A stretch of DNA of 64,000 nucleotides, from the NCBI RefSeq assembly GCF_000316665.1, contig NC_019678.1:2542001-2606000 (forward strand). Reading direction: 5' to 3'. The position numbers and the translations under genes are program-made. This DNA comes from Rivularia sp. PCC 7116 (lineage in GTDB: Bacteria > Cyanobacteriota > Cyanobacteriia > Cyanobacteriales > Nostocaceae). The notes under the pieces are model-generated. The model saw nothing but the letters and a program-made list of their open reading frames with translations. It made no database searches and was not told where the DNA came from. Shown in pieces: positions 16,399 through 24,628 of the stretch (position 1 is the first letter of the stretch; every line of letters starts with the position of its first letter).

Positions 16399-17844
16399 TT
16401 ACCCATTTCCCCATTCTGCATAAATTGATTTAATTTTTTGAATTGCTTCATCTGCGGCTTTTTCTGGTGAAATTTGCTTGACAAGAACTTTTTCAATCGC
16501 GTCACCCCAGATATTTCGATCTAAAACTCGACTGTAAGCTGGATTTTGGGCAGTATGAAAATAACGAATTCTGCCTTCAGTAAAAGTTTTAGTAGCGTAA
16601 GAAATATGAGGATCTTCTGGATTTGTCCAAAAAGAATCTTGCCAAACTGTTTCCATTGTTGGTGAATTTCTTCCTCCTGCTTTTGTGAGATAATCTTTCA
16701 TGACTTGTGTTTGTACTAAGTACTTCAAAAACTCTTTAGCCAATTTCTGATTTTTTGATTCTGATAATATTGAAGCTTGCTCTGCCATTGTTAAATGGCG
16801 CATAGGCTCACCGCTTGGTTTGTTGGGAAATTCCAGAATACCCAACTTATTTTTATAAATATCGGCATCTTGACGCACCGCGACGGGGATTGAAAGAGTA
16901 GAGTTAGGAGTCATAACTATCTCGCGATTCAATATGCTGCGATTGTTATCTGGATTCAACCATTTCAAAGCTGCGGGGGGAATATAACCTTGCTCATAGA
17001 AGTTGCGATACCAGTTTAAAACTTTGATAATGCCCTGCCGTACTTTTGGATCGTCAATTAACAGTTTTCCTCGGGAGTCAACAATTTTGACATCGTAAGC
17101 TTCTAGCATTTGCTCGAATAAGTAATAAGTATCCCCAGCTTCCGGTGAGATTGTAAAACCCAAGCTATAAATTTTTGATTGATTTTTAGCGCGTAAATCA
17201 TCCTGTACTTGTTTCCAAAATTTCCAAAAAGCATCCCATTCTTTTGGTATATCTTGTTCGCTACGTCCAACTTCTGCTAACAAATCTCGCCAATAGTAAA
17301 TATGCATTGTTCCCTGATGAATTGGAACAGCATAATAGCTACGTTTTTTTGCAACATTGTTGTAAAAATTAACCGTTTTTAAAATCGCTTTTGGGTAACG
17401 GTTTTTAACAGAATTAATGATATCAGAAACATCCAATAACTTACCGTCCCAAGCCAAGCGAGAATTAGGAGAGCTTTCAGCCTTGAAACTCATCACAATA
17501 TCTGGTGGCAATCCAGCTTTTAATGACCTACGAATTTTTTCCCCTAAAGAATCGGTGGTATAAAAGACTAAATTTATTTTTTTCCCAGTTGTATTTTCCC
17601 AATTACTTACAAGTTGGCGTAGCGCTTCATCTTCTTCGGGGTTGAAACCTTTATCCCACCAAACATTTAAAGTATCTTGAGTAGATGAGGAGTTAGCAAC
17701 TAAAGTAGATTTGCTAACTTCATTGTTGCTGCAACTAATAATTGTAAGTGAAGCGACAAGAATCAGCGAAATAAATTTAACAAATCCCTTTCGATAGATG
17801 TTACGTAGTTTTAAATATTTATGATACTTATAATTTAGAGCCAT
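16399..17844 (-). CDS. Solute-binding lipoprotein, ABC sugar-type (family 1)
   Basis: A 481-residue exported protein. Signal peptide with hydrophobic core FISLILVASLTII and lipobox IISC (C about 38); then a periplasmic binding fold beginning LNVWWDKGFNPEEDEAL, with PPDIVMSF, a helix-rich middle and a C-terminal KEFLKYLV segment, as in extracellular sugar-binding proteins. GAGG lies just upstream of the ATG. No permease or ATPase gene is near; the next genes are a dCache hybrid kinase and a WD40 protein. It may therefore deliver a ligand to the kinase rather than to a transporter, although it could serve a transporter encoded elsewhere. The ligand cannot be read from sequence. Confidence 0.82.
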   Translation of the reverse strand: MALNYKYHKYLKLRNIYRKGFVKFISLILVASLTIISCSNNEVSKSTLVANSSSTQDTLNVWWDKGFNPEEDEALRQLVSNWENTTGKKINLVFYTTDSLGEKIRRSLKAGLPPDIVMSFKAESSPNSRLAWDGKLLDVSDIINSVKNRYPKAILKTVNFYNNVAKKRSYYAVPIHQGTMHIYYWRDLLAEVGRSEQDIPKEWDAFWKFWKQVQDDLRAKNQSKIYSLGFTISPEAGDTYYLFEQMLEAYDVKIVDSRGKLLIDDPKVRQGIIKVLNWYRNFYEQGYIPPAALKWLNPDNNRSILNREIVMTPNSTLSIPVAVRQDADIYKNKLGILEFPNKPSGEPMRHLTMAEQASILSESKNQKLAKEFLKYLVQTQVMKDYLTKAGGRNSPTMETVWQDSFWTNPEDPHISYATKTFTEGRIRYFHTAQNPAYSRVLDRNIWGDAIEKVLVKQISPEKAADEAIQKIKSIYAEWGNG

Positions 17845-18217
17845 TAGAGCCTCTTTTAAATCGTTTTTGGTTTCTTATTTAATGATTCAAAAAAAATAAA
17901 AAGATTACGCACTTAATAAAAAATAGCCATTAGATTTACATCTAACTTAATACTTTACAGGATATTTTATTTATTGTTCTTTCTCTTAAATATTTCTTCT
18001 TGATTGCATATTCAATCTTCGTAAATCCATTAGCCATAGAGTTGGGCGATCGCCTCAGTGATGCACATTTAGTAGATAAACATATATTTTGCGTAACAAC
18101 CGCATAAAATAAATTGTTGCAACCTCAAATACGAGCAGAAGATTCTCTTACATTATGGGATTCTAAGCTTGCTAAACATCGGGGTGCTACAAATGAAACA
18201 ATCTACAATGAAAAGCT
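17845..18217. other. Divergent intergenic region
   Basis: This separates the minus-strand solute-binding protein from the plus-strand antiporter and should contain both promoters. It is AT-rich and has one HIP1 octamer at about 18047. I see no gene or strong repeat, and no promoter motif clear enough to place. Confidence 0.5.
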
Positions 18218-19786
18218 ATGGCGATTGAAGCAGCGGTGGGTGAAACTGCCGGTATCGAGCAAAATCTCAAACAATTCCTTTTAGTACTGTCTGTATCTCT
18301 AAGTGTGGCGACTTTACCACAAGTTTTTAGCTGGTTTCGCCAAATACCTTATACTTTATTATTGGTAATCGCGGGTTTGGGTTTAGCCTTCGTTGATGTA
18401 CGATTGGTAAATCTTTCTCCCGAGCTAATCTTAGCGATTTTCTTGCCTCCATTGTTGTTTGAGGCTGCATGGAATTTAAAGTGGTCAAATTTAAAACGAG
18501 ATTTCTTTCCAATAACTCTTTATGCTGTTATCGGAGTGGTAATTTCGATTATTGGTGTAGCGCTGGGTTTAAATCAAGTTGCGGGGCTACCTTTAACTAC
18601 AGCATTACTCGTTGGTGCAAGTCTTTCAGCAACAGATCCGGTTTCGGTAACTGCTTTATTTCGTGAATTGGGAGTTGACAAGCGTCTCACTACCTTAATG
18701 GAAGGGGAAAGCTTATTTAATGATGGCATGGCTGTTGTTGCTTTTAGTTTCTTGGTAGCGCTGCCGTTGGGCACGGCGAAACTGGGAGTACAAGAAATCA
18801 TCTTAGAATTAATCAGCGTTATCGGCATCGGGCTTGCGGTTGGTGGCTTAATCGGCTTTGGTATCTCGTATTTAACTCAAAGATTCGATTTGCCTCTAGT
18901 AGAACAATCTTTAACCTTAGTATCGGCATACGGTACCTATATAATTGCTGAAGAATTTGGTGGCTCCGGTGTAATTGGTGTTGTAACCTGCGGTTTAATT
19001 TTAGGTAACTTTGGTTCCCGAATCGGCATGAATCCTCGTACTAGGGTAATCGTCAGCGAGTTTTGGGAATTTGTCGCTTTCTTCGTCAATTCAATCGTTT
19101 TCTTATTAATTGGCGATCAAATAAGATTTTCCAACCTTGCAGACAACCTGGGAATTATCGGCATTACAATTGCGGGCATGGTGATATCGAGATTAGTTTC
19201 CGTCTACGCTTTAGGTTTCTTCAGCAATCGCGTAGCTAATTCCAATATTAGTTTAGCGGAGCAAACAATACTTTGGTGGGGAGGTTTGCGGGGTTCGGTT
19301 TCTATTGCTCTAGCATTGAGCGTACCGACTATATTAGGTGACGCAAGAGAGGACATTATTTCTACAGTTTTTGGAGTAGTGTTATTCACTTTATTAGTAC
19401 AAGGATTAACTACCAAACCTTTACTTAAAAAACTGAATTTACTTGGCGATCAACCTTTACGTCAAGAATACATGAAATTAGTAGCCCATGAAAATGCACT
19501 GCGACGAGCTCTTAAATATTTAGAAGAAGTAGACGACGAACGCCCCAGGGTTGATTCGGAATTTTGTCGCTACCAAGAAGCATTAATTAAAGGAGAACTA
19601 AAAAACATAGAAGAAAAGATTGATGTATTACAGGATGAGTATCCCAACTTAGCAGAATTTGCAAGGCAACAATTGCAAAACGAATTGCTCGCAGTAGAAG
19701 CCGATACTTATGCCGAATTTGTGCGTAACGGAAGGTTGAATCAAGAACTTGCGCCTTTGTTGCAGCAAGTTTTGGAAGAGAATTAA
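18218..19786 (+). CDS. Na+/H+ antiporter, CPA1 (NhaP-type) family
   Basis: A 522-residue integral membrane protein with about twelve hydrophobic segments up to about residue 400, then a hydrophilic cytosolic tail (about 405-522) rich in acidic and helical sequence. Family features: LAIFLPPLLFEAAW near the second helix, GASLSATDPVSV, and the ion-pathway motif GESLFNDGMAVVAF. Later WGGLRGSVSIALALS matches the conserved Arg-containing segment. It exchanges sodium (or potassium) for protons and so supports pH and salt tolerance. The ATG is taken because it begins a normal N-terminus; ribosome binding is weak. It stands alone, with a repeat-filled region downstream. Confidence 0.9.
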   Translation: MAIEAAVGETAGIEQNLKQFLLVLSVSLSVATLPQVFSWFRQIPYTLLLVIAGLGLAFVDVRLVNLSPELILAIFLPPLLFEAAWNLKWSNLKRDFFPITLYAVIGVVISIIGVALGLNQVAGLPLTTALLVGASLSATDPVSVTALFRELGVDKRLTTLMEGESLFNDGMAVVAFSFLVALPLGTAKLGVQEIILELISVIGIGLAVGGLIGFGISYLTQRFDLPLVEQSLTLVSAYGTYIIAEEFGGSGVIGVVTCGLILGNFGSRIGMNPRTRVIVSEFWEFVAFFVNSIVFLLIGDQIRFSNLADNLGIIGITIAGMVISRLVSVYALGFFSNRVANSNISLAEQTILWWGGLRGSVSIALALSVPTILGDAREDIISTVFGVVLFTLLVQGLTTKPLLKKLNLLGDQPLRQEYMKLVAHENALRRALKYLEEVDDERPRVDSEFCRYQEALIKGELKNIEEKIDVLQDEYPNLAEFARQQLQNELLAVEADTYAEFVRNGRLNQELAPLLQQVLEEN

Positions 19787-19794
19787 GTCATTTG

Positions 19795-20180
19795 TAGGGT
19801 GTGTTACGGCATCAAAAATGTTGATGATTTGAATTATGTTGATATTGCCGTAACGCACCATTTTATTGATAACAGCAAAGTTGAAAATAATCATTATCAG
19901 AGATAAATTGGTGCGTGACGGTAAAGTCAATTTATTATGTCAATATTGAAAATTTATCGTAACCGTCACACACTAGGCTGTGTACTTTGATAAAATTTCG
20001 ACATTTTTGATTCATACAACTTTTATGTCGGGAATAATCGAAATATTAAGCCCTCACCCCGCCTTCGGCTCCCCTCTCCCAAGCTTGGGAGAGGGCAATA
20101 TCTTTAGGCTAAGACACGTTTTTGTATGGATTTTTATGCTTTAAAAAGCACAAAGTACACAGCCTAGTCACACACCCTAC
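19795..20180. repeat. Palindromic GTAGGGTGTG repeat region, split by a younger insertion
   Basis: The left edge reads GTAGGGTGTGTTACGG, with an inner CCGTAACGCACC, and the right edge CACACCCTAC, forming large nested inverted repeats. The region is interrupted at 19973-20167 by a separate element. Relatives of the GGTGCGTTACGG unit occur at about 31669-31703. It fills the gap between the antiporter and GH31 genes and may act as the antiporter's terminator. Confidence 0.6.
19973..20167. mobile_element. MITE of 195 bp with perfect 17-bp ends and 7-bp target duplication
   Basis: It starts CTAGGCTGTGTACTTTG (19973-19989) and ends with the exact reverse complement (20151-20167). The 7 bases TCACACA lie directly on both sides (19966-19972 and 20168-20174), as expected of a target-site duplication. 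It has no coding capacity; an internal hairpin (CCCTCTCCCAAGCTTGGGAGAGGG) lies near its middle. It is inserted within another palindromic repeat. Confidence 0.8.
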
Positions 20181-20218
20181 AATATTTAATCCACCACAAT
20201 CCACCACGTTAGCGTTAT

Positions 20219-20247
20219 AAACCCGGTTTTTTGAAAAAATCGGGTTT
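20219..20247. repeat. AAACCCGG hairpin upstream of GH31 gene
   Basis: AAACCCGGTTTTTT pairs with AAAAAATCGGGTTT across a one-base loop, with a single mismatch. A similar hairpin is at about 46939-46966 and the CCGGTTT/AAACCGG pair occurs inside the element at 2581-2689. It could work as a terminator but lies far from the antiporter stop. Confidence 0.6.
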
Positions 20248-20336
20248 CTGATTTGATAAAAAAACTATCCCTAATCCCCTTTTAGTTGTCCGCGAATCAA
20301 GTTATTGTAGATTGCGTATTACCCAACTTCCTGACA

Positions 20337-22679
20337 ATGCCTGAATTTATCGGACAACTCCCTATTTCTGAACCTGCTTGGAATGCAATATCTTCAGTCC
20401 AAAGTTTCCAACGCTTCAACCAAGGAATACATTTCGATTGCGGTAATAATTTTCGTCTGACTTTAAGTATCCTTGCAGCCAACTTGATAAGAGTCCGATT
20501 TTCTGCCACAGGGGAGTTGACACCGAGACGCTCTTGGGCTATTAATCGATCCGACGAAGAATGGAATTCTATCGATTTTGATATTGAGGAAACTGACGAA
20601 CAAGTAATTATTGAAACCGGGGAAATTAAGGTTTGCGTGCAGCGAAATCCCTGTCGGATAAAGTGTTTTGATAAAGCTGGGAATCCTTTCGCTCACGATA
20701 CTGATTTAGGGATTGGTTTTAGGAAAGGTGAAATTTCAAATTGGAAGGAAATTACTCCACAAGAAAGATTTTACGGTTTTGGAGAGCGTTGTGGATTATT
20801 AAATCAACGAGGTAAGCTTTTAACAAATTGGACGACGGATTGTTTGGATTACACGATGCTGACGGATGAGATGTACCAAGCGATTCCGTTTTTTATGTCT
20901 TTGCGTCCGAATGTTGGTTACGGTTTGTTTTTCAATACTACTTTCTGGAGTCAGTTTGATGTCGGTGCTAGCGAAGCAAATACTCTGCAACTAAAAACTA
21001 AGGACACCGAACTCGATTACTATATTATTTACGGTTCCGAACCTGCAACAATCCTCGAAACCTACACCCAGCTTACCGGAAGAATGCCGCTACCACCGCG
21101 CTGGGCTTTGGGTTATCATCAATGCCGTTGGAGTTATAACTCGGAAGCGGAAGTACGAGAATTAGTAAGTCAATTCCGCAAACGTCGCATTCCCTGCGAT
21201 GTAGTTCACTTGGATATCGATTATATGCAGGGTTTTCGAGTATTTACTTGGAATAAGCAGCGGTTCCCTAATCCTAAAAAATTAATCGAAGATTTGACAC
21301 AGGAAGGAATTAAGGTTGTTAATATTATTGACCCTGGAGTAAAATTCGACCCAGAGGCAGATTACAATGTCTGCGATGAAGGCTTGGAAAAAGATTATTT
21401 CATCCGTAGGGCAGATGGTAAAGTGTTCCACGGTTATGTTTGGCCAGATAGAGCGGTTTTTCCGGATTTTATGCGTGCCCAAGTGCGGGAATGGTGGGGA
21501 AATTTACAGCATAATCTCACAGATGTGGGTGTAGCTGGTATTTGGAACGATATGAATGAGCCAGCTTTAAATAATCAACCTTTTGGAGATTTGGAAGGAA
21601 TTAAAATTACATTTCCGATGGATGGTTTATCTGGTGACGGGGAAGATAAAACCACTTGGAAAGAAACCCATAATTTATATGGAATGAATATGGCTCGTGC
21701 TGCTTGTGAAGGATTGCAAAAATTGCGTCCCCGTAAACGTTCGTTTGTATTAACTCGTTCGGGTTTTGCAGGAGTGCAGCGTTATTCGGCAGTTTGGACG
21801 GGAGATAATCATTCAAAATGGGAATATCTGGAAATGTCCTTACCGATGCTGTGTAATCTGGGATTATCCGGTGTCGGTTTTGTAGGCGCAGATATCGGTG
21901 GGTTTGCTGGAGATGCCACCCCAGAATTGTTTGCTCGCTGGATGCAGGTAGGAATGCTCTATCCATTAATGCGCGGACATTCTATGATTGGAACCAAGCG
22001 TCACGAACCTTGGGAATTCGGTCAAGAAGTAGAAGATATTTGTCGTAAATATATTGAATTAAGATATCAATTATTGCCTTATTTCTATACTTTGTTTTGG
22101 CAAGCAGCGAGTAAGGGAGAACCAATTTTAAGACCTTTAGTTTACCATTATCCCAACGATGAAAAAACCTATGAAATATACGACCAGGTATTAATAGGTG
22201 ATGCAATAATGGCAGCACCAATTTATCGTCCGGGAGTAGAAAATCGCATGGTTTATTTACCGGAAGGTAATTGGTATGACTGGTGGAGCAAAAAATCATA
22301 TCAAGGTTCGCAACATATTCTAATTGATGCACCTCTAGAAAAAATGCCTTTATTTATTCGTGCTGGTGCAATTATTCCTTTAGTTTCAGTTATGCAATAT
22401 GCAGAAGAATTACCCGTAAATGAAATGCGGTTATTAGTTGCACCAGGAAAAGGAGAGTTTACATTATATGAAGACGACGGGAATACATTTGCCTACCGCG
22501 AAGGTACTAGTTGTACAACACAATATCGAGTTGATATAGAAGGAAATAATGTAGTAGTTGAAATTGAAGAAAGAACTGGAAAATGGACTATCGAAGAACG
22601 AAAAATAATTGTGGAGGTAATAGGTAAGGGAGAGCAAGAATTTATGGATAATGGGGAATTAAAAAAGTTGGTTTTTTAA
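20337..22679 (+). CDS. Glycoside hydrolase family 31 alpha-glucosidase
   Basis: About 780 residues, no signal peptide, so cytosolic. The N-terminal beta domain is followed by the GH31 barrel. The nucleophile motif GIWNDMNEPA (Asp about 405 counting from this ATG) and the acid/base region WTGDNHSKW (Asp about 490) are intact, with DVVHLDIDYM and RSGFAG between or before them. It probably releases glucose from alpha-1,4 or alpha-1,6 glucans. The frame extends to a TTG at 20286, but ATG 20337 (MPEFIGQLPIS) is the better start. It stands apart from, but fits, the glycogen and trehalose genes at 32.9-45.5 kb. Confidence 0.9.
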   Translation: MPEFIGQLPISEPAWNAISSVQSFQRFNQGIHFDCGNNFRLTLSILAANLIRVRFSATGELTPRRSWAINRSDEEWNSIDFDIEETDEQVIIETGEIKVCVQRNPCRIKCFDKAGNPFAHDTDLGIGFRKGEISNWKEITPQERFYGFGERCGLLNQRGKLLTNWTTDCLDYTMLTDEMYQAIPFFMSLRPNVGYGLFFNTTFWSQFDVGASEANTLQLKTKDTELDYYIIYGSEPATILETYTQLTGRMPLPPRWALGYHQCRWSYNSEAEVRELVSQFRKRRIPCDVVHLDIDYMQGFRVFTWNKQRFPNPKKLIEDLTQEGIKVVNIIDPGVKFDPEADYNVCDEGLEKDYFIRRADGKVFHGYVWPDRAVFPDFMRAQVREWWGNLQHNLTDVGVAGIWNDMNEPALNNQPFGDLEGIKITFPMDGLSGDGEDKTTWKETHNLYGMNMARAACEGLQKLRPRKRSFVLTRSGFAGVQRYSAVWTGDNHSKWEYLEMSLPMLCNLGLSGVGFVGADIGGFAGDATPELFARWMQVGMLYPLMRGHSMIGTKRHEPWEFGQEVEDICRKYIELRYQLLPYFYTLFWQAASKGEPILRPLVYHYPNDEKTYEIYDQVLIGDAIMAAPIYRPGVENRMVYLPEGNWYDWWSKKSYQGSQHILIDAPLEKMPLFIRAGAIIPLVSVMQYAEELPVNEMRLLVAPGKGEFTLYEDDGNTFAYREGTSCTTQYRVDIEGNNVVVEIEERTGKWTIEERKIIVEVIGKGEQEFMDNGELKKLVF

Positions 22680-22710
22680 AACTAGGAATGGCCGCAACTG
22701 GCATATTTTT

Positions 22711-22786
22711 ATTGTAGGGTGCTGTGACACTTTAACTGATTATCAACGTAGTAATAAGGTTTGTAGTGTCACGCACCACCCAAGCT
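22711..22786. repeat. Palindromic repeat (GTGCTGTGACACT / AGTGTCACGCAC)
   Basis: The two arms GGGTGCTGTGACACT and AGTGTCACGCACCAC pair with one or two mismatches across a loop of about 35 bases. It lies 30 bases after the GH31 stop and may serve as its terminator. It is related in edge sequence to the GTAGGGTG repeat at 19795. Confidence 0.55.
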
Positions 22787-22868
22787 TTGTGACAACTGCG
22801 TAAGTCCTGAAAACATCTTTTAACCCAGAGGGAGCAACTCAACTTTAAAGAAGCTGTATATTATTTTA

Positions 22869-23753
22869 CTAATAATCAAATACAGAAATCGCCAAGCGGT
22901 CGAATAGCCAATCAGGGAGAAGCCAACGGGCTAGAGCAATTAATTTGGCATCCCAACCGAGCAAATACCGAACCTTAGGCTTTTTGCTGAACAAGGCATG
23001 GGCAATTACATCAACAGCCTTTTGAACGGGTATGCCCATCGCATAATATTTTTGAGTGTCTAAAGCTGCTTTTTGTAATGATTGTTGCCAGCAAGGATAA
23101 TAAAGATTTAGCTGCTTTGGTGTTACCAGGCTAGGTAACTTCTCAAAAGTTGCATGAGACTTTTGCCATAGAGGAGTAGCTATAGCTCCAGGTTCAATTA
23201 AGGCTACTTTAATATTCCAAGGAACTAACTCTAGCCGCAAAGCATCAGATAATGCTTCAATCGCATATTTAGTTGCACAGCCACTTCCTACAGTTGGAAA
23301 TACACAGCGACCATTTATTGAGCTCACATTGACAATTCGACCTTGAGATTGTCTCAGAAGTGGTAAGAAAGCCTTAATCATGGATAGATAACCAAAATAA
23401 CCAACCTCCATTTCTTGTCGTACCCACTCTAACGGTAAAAGTTCAAAAGGTCCGATGTATTCCTGAGCGGCATTATTTAATAAGCCAGTCAGGGTTGCAT
23501 CTCGTTGTTTTAGAACTTTACTAATATGAGCAACTGCGGCTTCAATTGTTGCTAAATCAGTAACATCAATTAACACTGGAGTAATATTATCTCCAGCTTC
23601 TTGCTGTAGTGCCGTTCCTTTTTCTAAATTCCTAACTCCTGCAAATACCCAAACTCCCTGCTGGGCGAATTTTTTAGCACAGGCTGCTCCGATACCACTA
23701 GAGGCAGCGGCAATCAAAATTGCAGAATTAGCGGGAAATGCTTGAAAGTTCAT
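22869..23753 (-). CDS. Short-chain dehydrogenase/reductase-like protein lacking the catalytic Tyr
   Basis: A 294-residue Rossmann-fold protein. The cofactor loop is AAASSGIG (13-22 region; the first Gly of TGxxxGIG is Ala), followed by DVTD, LLNNAAQ and NVSSING. At the active site the usual YxxxK is GCATK: Gly158 sits where Tyr should be, with Lys162 in place and normal spacing from the Ser. The fold is intact, so it may be a non-catalytic relative or use another residue. A C-terminal helical hydrophobic region (KLIALARWLLPDWLF) resembles retinol-dehydrogenase-like SDRs. It lies 17 bases after the GAP-family gene, probably co-transcribed. Confidence 0.85.
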   Translation of the reverse strand: MNFQAFPANSAILIAAASSGIGAACAKKFAQQGVWVFAGVRNLEKGTALQQEAGDNITPVLIDVTDLATIEAAVAHISKVLKQRDATLTGLLNNAAQEYIGPFELLPLEWVRQEMEVGYFGYLSMIKAFLPLLRQSQGRIVNVSSINGRCVFPTVGSGCATKYAIEALSDALRLELVPWNIKVALIEPGAIATPLWQKSHATFEKLPSLVTPKQLNLYYPCWQQSLQKAALDTQKYYAMGIPVQKAVDVIAHALFSKKPKVRYLLGWDAKLIALARWLLPDWLFDRLAISVFDY

Positions 23754-23770
23754 AATTTGTATATTATCTA

Positions 23771-24448
23771 CTATTTAAACTTGGAACCAAGTACAATTAC
23801 TCCTGTAGCGAAAATAAAAATACCAATAGCTATTAAACTTAAACAAAACAATATATTTACACCTATAAATATATTGTTTAATTTGCTACTTAACCATATT
23901 TTTAATTGCTTCTCTTGCCAGATGGATAGAAGTGTTATGAGTATGATTGGAAGGGTATACACGAATGAATAAAGGCAAAAATAAAGTGATGCAAAAATTA
24001 AATTTGCGCTACTTTTTTGTACTTCTAAAACAGCAATGAAAAGCAAAAATGCAGTTGGAGTCTCTAGCAATGTTGTGGCACCGGCTATGATTATATATTT
24101 GATATAATTAATACGCTGAGGGGATGATGCCGACAAATGCCATTTTTGAGTATTTGGCATTTCATGTCTATATTTCCAACCATTTAATCCATAAAAAATA
24201 ATTCCTAATCCTAGAAGCATTAATAACCATTCACCACCAAATATATTTTGCCATGATATTTGATGTAATAACTTATCTAAGCCAAAATATACTGTAAACG
24301 CTTGAACTACTGTCGTAGCAAATACGCTAATTGTGTATGCTCGAATAGCTCTAACACCCCTGCAAATAAGCAGAACAATAGCTATTGCTATTATTGTAGG
24401 ATTGACACTATCAATAATTGCTAGCCAAAATATTTTTAAAGTAAGCAT
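23771..24448 (-). CDS. GAP/LysE-like polytopic membrane protein
   Basis: A 225-residue protein with six hydrophobic segments. The start LAIIDSVNPTIIAIAIVLL and the second-half segment AGATTLLETPTAFLLFIAVLE are like the two repeated halves of the GAP (Sap) and LysE-type families, which move lipids or small molecules across membranes. The substrate is unknown. It is followed after 17 bases by the SDR-like gene on the same strand, so they may share a pathway. Assignment to GAP rests on the DSxNP motif and helix count only. Confidence 0.6.
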   Translation of the reverse strand: MLTLKIFWLAIIDSVNPTIIAIAIVLLICRGVRAIRAYTISVFATTVVQAFTVYFGLDKLLHQISWQNIFGGEWLLMLLGLGIIFYGLNGWKYRHEMPNTQKWHLSASSPQRINYIKYIIIAGATTLLETPTAFLLFIAVLEVQKSSANLIFASLYFCLYSFVYTLPIILITLLSIWQEKQLKIWLSSKLNNIFIGVNILFCLSLIAIGIFIFATGVIVLGSKFK

Positions 24449-24628
24449 TTAGTTGAGTTAAGCTTTTCATTTCTGTAACCAGACAACCAGCAGATAACTC
24501 TTTCAAATAAAAAAGCAGGAATCAGTTTTTTTAAAAACAAATGTTTTACTTATTGTCCTATGATATAACGTAGTTTAGGTATTTTAGTTTCGGCAATATT
24601 TGAGATTAGTTTTGCTAGAAAATAAGTA

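Noticed and set aside
21607-21966. Minus-strand frame of 119 codons inside the GH31 gene
   Set aside because: It is a shadow of the alpha-glucosidase, whose catalytic motifs lie in this segment on the plus strand.
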